Shown: positions 1-7,693, counted from the first letter of the stretch. The stretch: 14,718 nucleotides of DNA from JAJZQD01 sp021847735 (GCA_027324025.1 DAHVYW010000097.1:1-14718), one strand, 5' to 3'. Translations and numbers: made by a program. The notes: generated by a model not told the origin, from the letters alone.

Positions 1-62
1 TTTACCTTTGCCTGGCCTGCGTTGTCAATACAGCTGAAAATCTTTTAATTGCTAATCCACCC

Positions 63-91
63 TTGAAGACGCGCCGGGTTTGAATTATAAT
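63..91 (+). promoter_or_regulatory. Sigma-A promoter of thrC
   Basis: TTGAAG at 63-68 and a perfect TATAAT at 86-91 are separated by 17 bases. Transcription should begin near position 98. That places the ribosome binding site AAAAGGAG (107-114) almost at the 5' end of the mRNA and favours the ATG at 123 as the start of thrC. Confidence 0.75.
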
Positions 92-122
92 TAGGAATAT
101 CATGAAAAAAGGAGTCCGCTTA

Positions 123-1625
123 ATGAAATATGTGAGCACAAGAGGGAATTTTCACCATATAGAATCTGCAGAAGCTATAAAGCTTGGCATGGTACCATCG
201 GGTGGACTGTTCGTGCCTGCTGAAATCCCCGTTATTTCCAGGGACGAGTTAAAGGCTATGACAGGCATGGGTTACCGGGAAATCGCCCGGAAAGTCCTCG
301 AACTTTTTCTTACAGATTACTCCCCCGGGGAAATCAATGATTGTATCGACAGGGCATACAATGGAACCAATTTTGACCACCCCGATATGGCACCTTTACA
401 TAAACTGTCCGACAGTTCCTATGTTCTAGAATTGTGGCATGGACCTACTGCGGCATTTAAGGACATGGCCCTGCAAATCCTGCCTCATTTTCTCTCGAAA
501 GCGATTAAAAAGGTTGGGACAGTCAATGAGACGGTTATCCTCGTAGCTACTTCCGGTGATACTGGAAAAGCGGCCCTGGAAGGTTTCAAAAACATACCGG
601 GGATAAAGATAATTGTCTTCTACCCCCATAACGGTGTCAGTAAAGTTCAGGAACTCCAGATGACCACAACGGACGGGGACAATACTTATGTGGTGGCAGT
701 CAGGGGAAACTTCGACGACTGCCAGAATGCCGTAAAGAAAATATTCGGGGACGACAGCTTTAACGAGCTTTTATCCAACAGGGGTTATGAGCTGTCATCA
801 GCAAACTCCATCAACTGGGGGCGGCTGCTGCCGCAGATAGTCTATTATTTCTGGGCATACCTGGAGTTGGTGGGAAAAAGGGCTGTTACCCCGGGAGATA
901 AAATAAATTTTGTTGTGCCGACAGGCAACTTCGGTAATATCCTGGCTGGATATTACGCATACAGGATGGGTCTGCCGGTCAATAAACTGGTGTGTGCCTC
1001 CAATGAGAACAGGGTTCTGACGGATTTCTTCGATACCGGCTTGTATGACCGGAACCGGGAATTCATAGGGACCAACAGTCCTTCGATGGATATTCTCATA
1101 TCCAGTAATTTGGAACGGTTCTTGTTTGAAATCACCGGTCATGACGGTGGCAAAATCAGCGAATGGCTGGGTCAGCTTGCATCCCACGGCAAGTTCGAAG
1201 TAAACCCGGAAACCCTCCGGCGAATCGGTGGCATCCTCGTGGCCGGGTTTGCCGACGAGGCCAAAACCCTGGAAACCATTAGGCAGGTTCATCAAAAGTA
1301 CGGATATACGGTTGATACCCATACTGCGGTCGGGTTACGGGTATATTTCGACTATGCGGCCAAAACAGGTGATAACACGGTGACTGTTGTTGATTCAACA
1401 GCCAGCCCCTTCAAATTCAACAAGGCGGTACTTGAGGCTATTGAAGGCAGCAGCGCCGTTGTTGGCAAGGACGAGTTCGAGATTTTGCAGGACCTCAGCA
1501 GGGTTAGCGGGAATGAAATTCATCCCGGACTGCGCGGACTCGATACCAAACCTGTCCGACATTCCATGATTGCCGACAAAGCAGGTATCAAAAAAGCCGT
1601 AGAAGAAATCCTGGGCCTGGCATAA
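123..1625 (+). CDS. thrC: Threonine synthase
   Basis: This pyridoxal-phosphate enzyme converts O-phosphohomoserine to threonine and phosphate in the cytoplasm, the last step of threonine synthesis. The N-terminus has the family pattern KYVSTRG. The motif WHGPTAAFKD carries the lysine expected to bind the cofactor (Lys113 from the chosen start). The segment ATSGDTGKAA and the PTGNFGN loop are the usual phosphate-binding glycine-rich segments. The length, 500 residues, fits the long form of the family. An upstream in-frame ATG at 102 exists, but the ribosome binding site AAAAGGAG at 107-114 lies inside that extension and is 8 bases from the ATG at 123, so 123 is preferred. The gene stands alone with its own promoter. 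No other threonine pathway gene is in the window. Confidence 0.95.
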   Translation: MKYVSTRGNFHHIESAEAIKLGMVPSGGLFVPAEIPVISRDELKAMTGMGYREIARKVLELFLTDYSPGEINDCIDRAYNGTNFDHPDMAPLHKLSDSSYVLELWHGPTAAFKDMALQILPHFLSKAIKKVGTVNETVILVATSGDTGKAALEGFKNIPGIKIIVFYPHNGVSKVQELQMTTTDGDNTYVVAVRGNFDDCQNAVKKIFGDDSFNELLSNRGYELSSANSINWGRLLPQIVYYFWAYLELVGKRAVTPGDKINFVVPTGNFGNILAGYYAYRMGLPVNKLVCASNENRVLTDFFDTGLYDRNREFIGTNSPSMDILISSNLERFLFEITGHDGGKISEWLGQLASHGKFEVNPETLRRIGGILVAGFADEAKTLETIRQVHQKYGYTVDTHTAVGLRVYFDYAAKTGDNTVTVVDSTASPFKFNKAVLEAIEGSSAVVGKDEFEILQDLSRVSGNEIHPGLRGLDTKPVRHSMIADKAGIKKAVEEILGLA

Positions 1626-1667
1626 ACTAAAATTAGCCCCTTTCGGTTTTCGCAAAAAAAGAAAAGC

Positions 1668-1782
1668 AAGAGGCAGGTATGTTCGGAGAGCGAGTCTGAC
1701 GTGTGTCGGCCCACGATCCGCGTGAGCGGGAGTGGTTTGCCGACGGAGTTGTTGCTCGTTCTAAGTAATATACCTGCCTCTT
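1668..1782. repeat. 115-bp imperfect palindrome / structured element
   Basis: Thirteen bases at 1668-1680 (AAGAGGCAGGTAT) are the exact reverse complement of 1770-1782. The interior keeps pairing: 1687-1694 with 1755-1762 (8 bp, one G-U), 1705-1710 with 1739-1744 (6 bp), 1711-1714 with 1732-1735 (4 bp), and 1718-1721 with 1726-1729 (4 bp) closed by the GNRA-type loop GTGA. The whole piece therefore folds into one long rod. A-rich sequence precedes it and CTTCCTTTT follows, so it could act as a terminator in either direction. It lies directly against the broken end of the gerAC fragment, which suggests an inserted palindromic repeat. A structured RNA gene is the alternative. I do not recognise the family. 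Confidence 0.6.
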
Positions 1783-2022
1783 CCTTTTATCAGTGGGAAA
1801 AGTCCTGTCCCAGTCTATCTTATTGTATATATCCGGGTGCATGTCTAGCAATTTGGTTCCAAAACCCAGATAGTCGACACCAAGCTCTTGTTGCGCTTTA
1901 TACACTGCGGATTCTGCTTCTTTGGCAATAACCCCGGTGAACTGTTTTTCCATCTTGTCGACCTCGAGGGGATCGGTAGGTATGTATCCCGTGAATCGGT
2001 AAGAAAGCGGAAATAAGACCAT
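1783..2022 (-). pseudogene. Remnant of a Ger(x)C-family spore germination protein gene
   Basis: On the minus strand, about 79 codons resemble the C-terminal part of Ger(x)C (GerAC-type) lipoproteins, the membrane-anchored subunit of spore germinant receptors. Typical features are the amphipathic stretch with KEAESAVYKAQQELGVD, then LGFGTKLLDMHPD and DWDRTFP near the end of the family domain. The roughly 300 upstream residues, including the lipoprotein signal, are missing: reading back from the ATG, a stop codon appears after seven codons. The last part of the domain, normally a beta-strand tail, is also missing, because the sequence runs into the palindrome at 1782. No gerAA or gerAB partner is nearby. 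I read it as a non-functional fragment. The family call rests on recalled pattern, not alignment. Confidence 0.6.
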
Positions 2023-2103
2023 CGGGAGACACCTCTGGTGGAATTAAACTAATACCGACGGGGCAAATTTTATAATAGCACTGGCAAAGGAAGGATAATT
2101 AAG

Positions 2104-2722
2104 ATGTTGGTCAGATTAGGATATGTTGCTATGTCGCTCAAACTGGAAAACTGTTCACCTTCAAAGACTATTACGGTTGGGAATTACGAGCGCATCGAAG
2201 GTGAAGAGAACCGCAGAAACAGGTTAAGGCGAATAACAAAAGAAAACCTGCAAAATTGCGCCAGGTTGTTATATTATAATGCTGCCCACCATATCCATTT
2301 ATTTCGTTTTACGTCAAAGCTTGTCCCCCTGGCGACTCATCCTTTGACAGCCGGTTGGGATTACTGTGAAGATTGCAAAGATGAATTTGCCAAAATCGGG
2401 GCAATTGCAGCAGAAAACAAAATGCGGGTCAGTTCACACCCCGACCACTTTACCCTGATCAACAGTCTCAAGGAGGGGGTCTTTGAAGCCTCCCTAAGGG
2501 ACCTGGAATACCACGACCGGGTCTTCGCGGCTATGGGCCTGGATGACGCTCAAATGATTATGCATGTGGGGGGATTATACGGTTGCGGCGAGAGAATTAA
2601 ACTGTGACTTTGATGTAATGATTGAGGCCAAGAACAAAGACCTCGCATTGTTTCGGCTTACAGAGGGGCTACATGGAATAAGCGGCGTGGAAATTGTTGA
2701 AGCAGCCACCATAAGGATTTAG
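2104..2722 (+). pseudogene. uvsE: UV damage endonuclease gene with the middle deleted
   Basis: UvsE (UVDE) nicks DNA 5' of UV photoproducts using a TIM barrel with a metal cluster. Codons from 2104 match the N-terminal half: RLGYVAMS, the NCxRLLxYNA region, SSHPDHF (His112, expected metal ligand) and MIMHVGGLYG (His154, expected ligand). Shortly afterwards a stop occurs at 2605-2607. In the +1 frame from 2603 the sequence reads DFDVMIEAKNKDLALFRL, the conserved C-terminal motif with the last metal-ligand glutamate, ending at TAG 2720-2722. About 100 codons between these motifs are absent, including most of the metal ligands, and the join also shifts frame. The product cannot be a working endonuclease. 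A ribosome binding site (AAGGAAGGA, near 2086-2095) and a TATAAT at 2071-2076 remain upstream. Confidence 0.85.
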
Positions 2723-2762
2723 ATTGCGTAAAAAGTAAAAAGTAAAGCGGGGAACAAAGTCT

Positions 2763-2790
2763 TTGCTTTTGAAGTGAAGTCCTGTATAAT
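2763..2790 (+). promoter_or_regulatory. Candidate promoter of the RNA modification operon
   Basis: TTGCTT at 2763-2768 and a perfect TATAAT at 2785-2790 are 16 bases apart, with the methyltransferase start codon 30 bases downstream. The -35 box matches consensus at only three positions, so the call depends mainly on the -10 box and its location. Confidence 0.5.
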
Positions 2791-2820
2791 AGGTTTGGTA
2801 AATTAATGAAGGAGCAGGAA

Positions 2821-4185
2821 ATGAAGCTACCGGAAGCGTTTGTAAACCGCATGCGGCATATGTTGGGCCCTGATTTTGAAGCATTTATGGCTTCCTATGA
2901 CGAGCCCCGGTATTATGGGCTGAGGGTTAATACCCTCAAGATTGCCGTTGAAGAATTTAAAAAGATTTCCCCCTTCAGCCTTGAACCCGTACCTTGGGCC
3001 AGGGAGGGTTTTTATATCGGTGGAGACGACCGGCCGGCCAAACACCCTTATTACCACGCCGGTCTCTATTATATCCAGGAGCCCAGCGCGATGACTACTA
3101 TTGCGGTTCTTGACCCTAAGCCGGGTGACCGCGTGCTGGACCTCTGCGCCGCCCCAGGGGGCAAGTCGACACAAATCGCCGCCAGGTTAGCCGGGCAGGG
3201 AATTCTGGTCGCCAATGACGTCAACCACGAAAGGGTTAAAGGGTTGGTTCGCAACCTGGACATGTTCGGGGTGAGAAACCACATCATCCTAAACGAACTG
3301 CCCATGAGGCTGGCTGAGCATTTTACCGGTTTTTTTGACAAGATTGTAATAGATGCCCCCTGCTCAGGTGAGGGTATGTTCCGCAAAGATGCCTTTGCGG
3401 TAAAGAGCTGGGGGGAGTTTTCCGTTGAAAAGTGTACCCAGATGCAGAAAAGCATTCTCAAGTTCGCTTCTGCCATGTTGAAGCCGGGGGGATACATAGT
3501 ATATTCCACCTGTACCTTTGCGCCGGAAGAAAACGAAGGGATGATAGACAACTTTATCGGGGGCAACCCGGAATTTGAGGTGGCAGAAATCCAAACCTTT
3601 CCGGGAGTATCCGCCGGGCGGCCGGAATGGGCCGGGGCCGCGGAGCAGGTACGTAAAAGTATACGCCTTTGGCCGCACAGGATAAAAGGGGAAGGCCATT
3701 TTGTGGCCCTCCTTAGGAAAACCGGCGGGGAGGGTGAAACGGCTCCGGAATGCGTGCCTGCCGCCCCGCCGGAGGAAGACCTCAAGGATTTTTATGACTT
3801 TGTGGAAGATGCTTTAAATACCCCGCTGCAGGGGAATTTAATCCAAAACCACAGCAGGCTCTATATGGTTCCTCAGGGGCTGCCCGATTTACGCGGTTTG
3901 AAGATTGTCAGGCCCGGCTGGTACCTCGGAGAACTCAAAAAGAACAGGTTCAAGCCTGCAGCCCCTCTGGCTTTAGGCTTGAAAAAGCAGGATGCCAGGC
4001 GGGTTCTGGATTTTCCCTCTGATTCCGGTGAAGTCATCCGTTACCTTAAGGGCGAAACCCTTAACCTTACGGGAGACCGCGGGTGGAATATGGTTTGTGT
4101 TGACGGTTTCCCCCTCGGTTGGGCTAAACAGCTGCAAGATATGTTAAACAATTACTACCCTTCGGGCTGGCGGTGGATGGATTGA
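2821..4185 (+). CDS. NOL1/NOP2/Sun-family RNA m5C methyltransferase (RsmF-like)
   Basis: An S-adenosylmethionine-dependent enzyme that methylates cytosine C5 in structured RNA, most likely 16S rRNA as for RsmF/YebU. Visible motifs, numbered from the chosen start: the SAM-binding motif LDLCAAPGGKS (about 106-116), DAPCSGEGMF with the conserved release cysteine (Cys181), and STCTFAPEEN with the catalytic cysteine (Cys231). The region after about residue 300 matches the extra C-terminal RNA-binding part of RsmF-type proteins, and the 454-residue length fits. An in-frame ATG at 2806 was rejected because the AAGGAG at 2809-2814 sits inside that extension, 6 bases before 2821. Its end overlaps the next gene, so the two are translationally coupled. 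The exact target base is not readable from sequence. Confidence 0.9.
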   Translation: MKLPEAFVNRMRHMLGPDFEAFMASYDEPRYYGLRVNTLKIAVEEFKKISPFSLEPVPWAREGFYIGGDDRPAKHPYYHAGLYYIQEPSAMTTIAVLDPKPGDRVLDLCAAPGGKSTQIAARLAGQGILVANDVNHERVKGLVRNLDMFGVRNHIILNELPMRLAEHFTGFFDKIVIDAPCSGEGMFRKDAFAVKSWGEFSVEKCTQMQKSILKFASAMLKPGGYIVYSTCTFAPEENEGMIDNFIGGNPEFEVAEIQTFPGVSAGRPEWAGAAEQVRKSIRLWPHRIKGEGHFVALLRKTGGEGETAPECVPAAPPEEDLKDFYDFVEDALNTPLQGNLIQNHSRLYMVPQGLPDLRGLKIVRPGWYLGELKKNRFKPAAPLALGLKKQDARRVLDFPSDSGEVIRYLKGETLNLTGDRGWNMVCVDGFPLGWAKQLQDMLNNYYPSGWRWMD

Positions 4186-4916
4186 AAAAAAACTCAATTC
4201 GCTTAGATAAATTCCTGGCCTCGGCAGGTTACGGGTCAAGAAAAGAGATAAAAGGCATTGTCCGTGATGGCAAGGTGGCCGTAAACGGCCAAACAGTTAA
4301 AGACAGTTCTGTGCATGTCTCTCCGGTTGATGACACCGTTACGGTGGACGGCCTCCAGGTGTTATCCAGGGAGTTTGTGTACCTTATGCTCAACAAACCG
4401 GCCGGCTGTGTTTCTGCCACCACAGACACAAGGGAGCAAACAGTGCTGGACTTTGTTCCGGAGAATTACCGGCATTTTGAGTTGTTCCCGGTGGGCAGGC
4501 TTGACAAGGACACCGAGGGTTTGCTGCTCCTCACCAATGACGGCAAAATGGCCCATGGATTACTGGCCCCGAAAAAACACGTGCCAAAAACTTACTTTGT
4601 TAAAGTAAACGGGCCGGTCACCGAAGTACATGCTGCCAAAATGGCCCAGGGGGTTGTTTTGGACGACGGTTACCTGACCCGGCCGGCAGCTTTGCGGGTA
4701 TTGGAGTCCGGTGATAACGGTGAGGCGGAACTGACCATTTATGAAGGGAAGTTTCACCAGGTCAAACGGATGTTTAAGTCCCTTGGTATGGAAGTCCTGT
4801 ACCTAAAGAGGATTGCCATGGGGGGGCTCTCCCTCGACATATCTTTGCAGCCGGGCGAGGTAAGGGAACTTACCCCGGAGGAAATGGGGCTCCTGAAAAA
4901 CTGCGGAGGATATTAA
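4173..4916 (+). CDS. RsuA/RluB-family pseudouridine synthase
   Basis: This enzyme isomerises a uridine in ribosomal RNA to pseudouridine. An S4 RNA-binding domain opens the protein (IRLDKFLASAGYGSRKE, about residues 9-25, continuing to about 60). The catalytic domain follows, with LNKPAGCVSAT and the active-site aspartate in VGRLDKDTEGLLLLTND (Asp111 from the GTG). KFHQVKRMFKSLG near the C-terminus is also typical. The 247-residue length is that of RsuA rather than the larger RluB/RluF forms, so 16S rRNA is a likely substrate. The start is uncertain: GTG at 4173 overlaps the upstream gene by 13 bases, while TTG at 4182 gives MKKNSIRLDKF and overlaps by 4. Either way it is coupled to the methyltransferase gene. 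Confidence 0.9.
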   Translation: MDGLKKNSIRLDKFLASAGYGSRKEIKGIVRDGKVAVNGQTVKDSSVHVSPVDDTVTVDGLQVLSREFVYLMLNKPAGCVSATTDTREQTVLDFVPENYRHFELFPVGRLDKDTEGLLLLTNDGKMAHGLLAPKKHVPKTYFVKVNGPVTEVHAAKMAQGVVLDDGYLTRPAALRVLESGDNGEAELTIYEGKFHQVKRMFKSLGMEVLYLKRIAMGGLSLDISLQPGEVRELTPEEMGLLKNCGGY

Positions 4917-4918
4917 AA

Positions 4919-6211
4919 ATGAGGATAAAGAACGGGATTATTGCCGGCATTCTGGGGGTTTCACTTTTACAGGGAGGGTGTTTTGGCAAAAAACCAGCCC
5001 TGTTGGGCGGGGGTCCGACCGGCGAGGGGAAACCCCCGGCAGCCTTGTCAGAACACAAGACAGCTGTAAAATACGTTTCCCGGATTGATGTCCTAAAGGC
5101 CGGTTTACAGTTAGATTCCCTGAACGAAAATATTTTAATTTCTCCGGACGGCAAATACGCTGTCTTCAGCGGGAGTAAGGTCCCCAAAGGCAAGGCCCTG
5201 GCCGGAACAGAAGTGGAATTCGTGTCACGGCTGGTCTTGGCAGACCTGACATCCGGAAAAGTAAAATCACTGGACAAAGGCCAGTATATCCGGGCCCTGG
5301 AATGGGCCCCGGACAGCGGCCGGGTTTTGTACCGCAAGGATGACGGCCTGTTTGCCGCGGATCTATCGGGGCGCAAACCGGTAAAGATTTCAGACCGGGC
5401 TTATTGTGGTTCTATCAGCCCCGACGGTAATTTAATTGCCTACGCCGAACGCGGGAAGGGAATATTCACGGTAAAGACCGACGGCCATGACAAAAAACAG
5501 GTAACCGGGGAAGTAGACGACTGGTATCCTGTTTGGTACCCGGATGGGAAAAACCTGTTTTACTTTGCTGACAGAGGGGTTGCCCTGGGGGACGGGGCCG
5601 GCAGGCTGCAGGGCTTGGGCCTGGTAAATGTTGAAACCGGCAAAAAGGTCACCCTCCTTCCCGGTGAAAAAGGCAAATACCGCCGGGCGGAATGGATTGT
5701 GCCCGGCAGGTCCCTGTATATTAATAAAGGTTGGGACGACGGTTTTTACGAATTAATTGCCGACTTGGACAAAGGTAAAATCACCGAATTGGGTGAAAAC
5801 GACGGTACGCCGTATTCGCCCGCTATTGACAGGGCCGGCGGGTTGGTTTACAAGGTTCGAAATGATAGGGTATCCTGTTTCGATGTGAGCGGGCAGGTAG
5901 TGCGGTCCTTCCCGTCCGGGAAAACGGTTAAAGAAAGGTCTCCGCAAGACTTTGGTTACTCCGTTTCACCTGACGGCAGGATGCTGGCTTACCTCTCCGG
6001 TGAGACAGGGGCAAACCCGGGCAGCAGGATTAAAGGCTATAAAGTTATAGTGGTTGGGTCCGACGGAAACCACCAAAAAGAACTGACGAAAGACTATGGT
6101 GATTACCATCAGCCTGTCTGGACCCCCGACGGCGCCTCCGTTGTTATAGTGGAAACTGGCAAGGGGGCGCCCCGGGTCGGGAGATTCGAAATCAGGGTTT
6201 TAAGATTATAA
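4919..6211 (+). CDS. Lipoprotein with TolB-like beta-propeller repeats
   Basis: The N-terminus is a short basic stretch, a hydrophobic core and LLQGGC, a slightly unusual lipobox with Cys21 as the likely lipidated residue, so the protein should be anchored outside the membrane. The rest holds at least six repeats of the PD40/WD40-like type, each centred on a PDG or PDS turn followed by an aromatic-rich strand: around NILISPDGKYAVF, EWAPDSGRVLY, SISPDGNLIAY, VWYPDGKNLFY, SVSPDGRMLAY and VWTPDGASVVIV. These build a beta-propeller such as that of TolB. The ligand or partner is unknown. A GGAGGA at 4905-4910 lies 8 bases before the ATG and overlaps the end of the pseudouridine synthase gene, 2 bases upstream, so it is the last gene of that operon. 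The 430-residue length has no informative family standard. Confidence 0.8.
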   Translation: MRIKNGIIAGILGVSLLQGGCFGKKPALLGGGPTGEGKPPAALSEHKTAVKYVSRIDVLKAGLQLDSLNENILISPDGKYAVFSGSKVPKGKALAGTEVEFVSRLVLADLTSGKVKSLDKGQYIRALEWAPDSGRVLYRKDDGLFAADLSGRKPVKISDRAYCGSISPDGNLIAYAERGKGIFTVKTDGHDKKQVTGEVDDWYPVWYPDGKNLFYFADRGVALGDGAGRLQGLGLVNVETGKKVTLLPGEKGKYRRAEWIVPGRSLYINKGWDDGFYELIADLDKGKITELGENDGTPYSPAIDRAGGLVYKVRNDRVSCFDVSGQVVRSFPSGKTVKERSPQDFGYSVSPDGRMLAYLSGETGANPGSRIKGYKVIVVGSDGNHQKELTKDYGDYHQPVWTPDGASVVIVETGKGAPRVGRFEIRVLRL

Positions 6212-6215
6212 GTAA

Positions 6216-6363
6216 GGTAAAAGGGGTTGTCCCAAAAGCAAAGGCGTGGCAGTCAGTGAGAAGAAAGGCTCAGGCTTAACGGCCCGGGCCTTTTGTTGAC
6301 TTGAAATGAAAACTCAAGAAGAACTTAGAAAGGAGGTGCCTCTTTTGAGACACCCCCTTTACC
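6216..6363. mobile_element. Small element with insertion-sequence-like inverted ends
   Basis: The left end at 6220-6238 (AAAGGGGTTGTCCCAAAAG) and the right end at 6342-6360 are inverted copies that match at 17 of 19 bases. Flanking GGTA/TACC extends the match slightly. Ends of the form GGG-TGTCCCAAAAG occur in several transposase families (IS1182-like ends come to mind, from memory). The interior of about 100 bases has no transposase reading frame. It is best read as a MITE or a collapsed insertion sequence lying just behind the lipoprotein gene. It carries the hairpin at 6264-6294. No target duplication is clear. Confidence 0.5.
6264..6294 (+). terminator. Intrinsic terminator after the lipoprotein operon
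   Basis: AAAGGCTCAGGC (6264-6275) pairs with GCCCGGGCCTTT (6282-6293): 12 positions with one A-C mismatch and one G-U pair, around a six-base loop. It ends in TTTT (6291-6294). It lies 52 bases beyond the lipoprotein stop codon, inside the inverted-repeat element, so the operon apparently uses a terminator carried by a mobile remnant. Confidence 0.65.
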
Positions 6364-6583
6364 ATGTTTCAGTAACGGTAGAAATTATGTGTTCTAGTGC
6401 CCATTCAAGCAACGTTAACCTTGTTTTTTAAATTAAACCAATAAAGATATCAATACCGCCAGGATGTACCGTACGAGAATGAAAATTAGCCGCAGATTAC
6501 GGGGCACTAGTTGACAGGCGTGTACACAACCTCCTCCACTGTATCACTGGCAGTTGGCCGTATACATCACTGTATGAAGTTGA
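6364..6583. other. Non-coding spacer of about 220 bases
   Basis: No credible gene is visible. The only structure is a 9-bp inverted repeat, CTAGTGCCC at 6394-6402 and GGGCACTAG at 6502-6510, separated by 99 bases. The N-terminal part of the thiamine-diphosphate enzyme should lie here, but no recognisable motif of it survives. Confidence 0.4.
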
Positions 6584-7353
6584 AGACTGTTCACTTTTAC
6601 GACCTATTCGGAATTGGTAACCAATGCTCCCGCCGGCCTGCGGCTGTTGATTCGGGCCATGTCCCAGGCAATAACCGGGAAAACTGTTGCCCACCTCAGC
6701 ATCCCCAAGGACCTTTGGACACAATCTGTGCAGGCTGAGCCCGGGGTGCTGCCGGCATTGGTGAAGGATGCAGCCCGCGGGTATTTCACCGGTGATATGG
6801 ACAGAGCGGTATCACTTATGCAGAAGGCCCATAAACCCCTAGTACTGGTCGGAAGAAGGGGTATAGGTGCGGCAGGAGAAATCAGGCAACTGGCTGCCGC
6901 CTGGGGAGGGGCGGTGGTGGTGGCGCAGGATGCCAAGGGTGTGCTTCCAGACAGCCTGCCGGAGGTGGTGGGCGGAAGCGGGGAGGCCTGGATGCCTTCT
7001 TTCCTGCCGGATGTCGACTGTATAATTATGATAGGTTCGGCTACTTTTGAAGAAAAGTTTTTGCCAAGGGTTGCTACAATCCAACTGGAGGAAATGCCTT
7101 GGCAAATCAATGATATTTATCTTTGGGATTCCCTGGCCGGTGATGTGCCATATATCATCAACCTTCTGACTGAAGGGCTGAAGGGATATACGCTCCCGAT
7201 TTCAGCCGGTATGCCGAAGCCTGCGGCGCCGCCGGATTTAGGGTGGAGGATTCCGCCCAATTGGCAGATTGTTTGCGCCAAGCCCTGGCTTTGCCGGAAC
7301 CGGCGCTGGTCGATGTGGTCTGTGCAGACGTCAGGCTGCCCAGCCTGCAATAA
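6584..7353 (+). pseudogene. Remnant of a thiamine-diphosphate enzyme gene (pyruvate oxidase / acetolactate synthase family)
   Basis: The frame opens after TGA 6581-6583. It reads a tail of the pyrimidine-binding domain (TYSELVTNAPAGL, then KTVAHLSIPKDLW, the domain-end motif of this family) and then the central Rossmann-like domain (HKPLVLVGRRGIGAAGEI, VVAQDAKGVLPDSLPEVVGG, DCIIMIGS, with the expected spacing). At about 7241 it breaks. In another frame from 7243 the sequence reads VEDSAQLADCLRQALALPEP then ALVDVV, the usual C-terminal helix and strand of the family, and stops at TAA 7351-7353. The cofactor-binding pyrophosphate domain with its GDG...N motif is missing, as is the N-terminal domain with the catalytic glutamate. 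The gene is therefore dead. Substrate class cannot be told apart; the central domain looks closest to pyruvate-oxidase-type enzymes. Confidence 0.8.
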
Positions 7354-7377
7354 TTATGTTTATGTTTGAGGATATAA

Positions 7378-7419
7378 ATTAAGTGGTCCAGGTGAGCCAA
7401 AACTCCCTGACCACTTAAT
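7378..7419. terminator. Hairpin, probable terminator of the small minus-strand gene
   Basis: ATTAAGTGGTC at 7378-7388 is the exact reverse complement of 7409-7419. With one bulged base, AGG 7390-7392 also pairs with CCT 7406-7408. Read on the minus strand it lies 17 bases beyond the stop codon of the 53-residue gene and runs into a T-rich stretch (TTTATAT). It may also stop any transcript from the left. Confidence 0.5.
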
Positions 7420-7436
7420 GTTTAGTTGACTTCGGT

Positions 7437-7598
7437 TCAGGTTTTACTTGAATCCACCTCATCCCAGGATAATCTGGTGACCCGGGTGGTGTTATCGCAT
7501 TTTTTGTCCTCTTCAGCAGCACTTTTCTCCAGCAGGTCCTCCATTCCCGGGGCCAACTTTTCGTGTTTTACCTTACTGCAATCTTTGTTCTCTTTCAT
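7437..7598 (-). CDS. Small hydrophilic protein of unknown function (53 residues)
   Basis: The frame runs from ATG (complement of 7596-7598) to TGA (complement of 7437-7439). A perfect AAGGAGG (complement of 7607-7613) lies 8 bases before the ATG, the main reason for calling a gene. The product begins MKENKDCSKVKHEKLAPG and ends in RVTRLSWDEVDSSKT. It is rich in Lys, Glu and Asp, has two cysteines (7 and 34), and lacks a membrane segment or signal peptide. The central part (MEDLLEKSAAEEDKK) should be helical. I do not recognise a family. It is transcribed divergently from the permease/eutWV operon, with its own promoter candidate at 7694-7723 and a hairpin after the stop codon, so it looks like an independent unit. 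A role in the ethanolamine locus is possible only by position. Confidence 0.6.
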   Translation of the reverse strand: MKENKDCSKVKHEKLAPGMEDLLEKSAAEEDKKCDNTTRVTRLSWDEVDSSKT

Positions 7599-7693
7599 GG
7601 GCAAAACCTCCTTGCCGGTAGTTTATCCGATAAGCTCATTCTTCCCCCGCCTGTTGCAATACTAATTGCTTCCAGGTGTTCTTTCGGGACATC

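Noticed and set aside
2728..2745. GTAAAAA repeated twice with a third partial copy
   Set aside because: A short A-rich tandem repeat without associated structure; most likely neutral spacer.
3069..3785. Long open frame on the minus strand opposite the methyltransferase gene
   Set aside because: It overlaps a well-supported coding gene, and its product is serine/proline-rich with no family motif, as expected of an antisense shadow.
6345..6431. Short frame of 28 codons with a TTG start after AAAGGAGGTG (6329-6338)
   Set aside because: The ribosome-binding-like sequence and the start codon fall within or beside the transposon-like right end, which explains the motif. The product shows no family pattern.
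6394..6510. 9-bp inverted repeat CTAGTGCCC / GGGCACTAG around 99 bases
   Set aside because: Too short to support a mobile element by itself, and no duplication or gene is associated.
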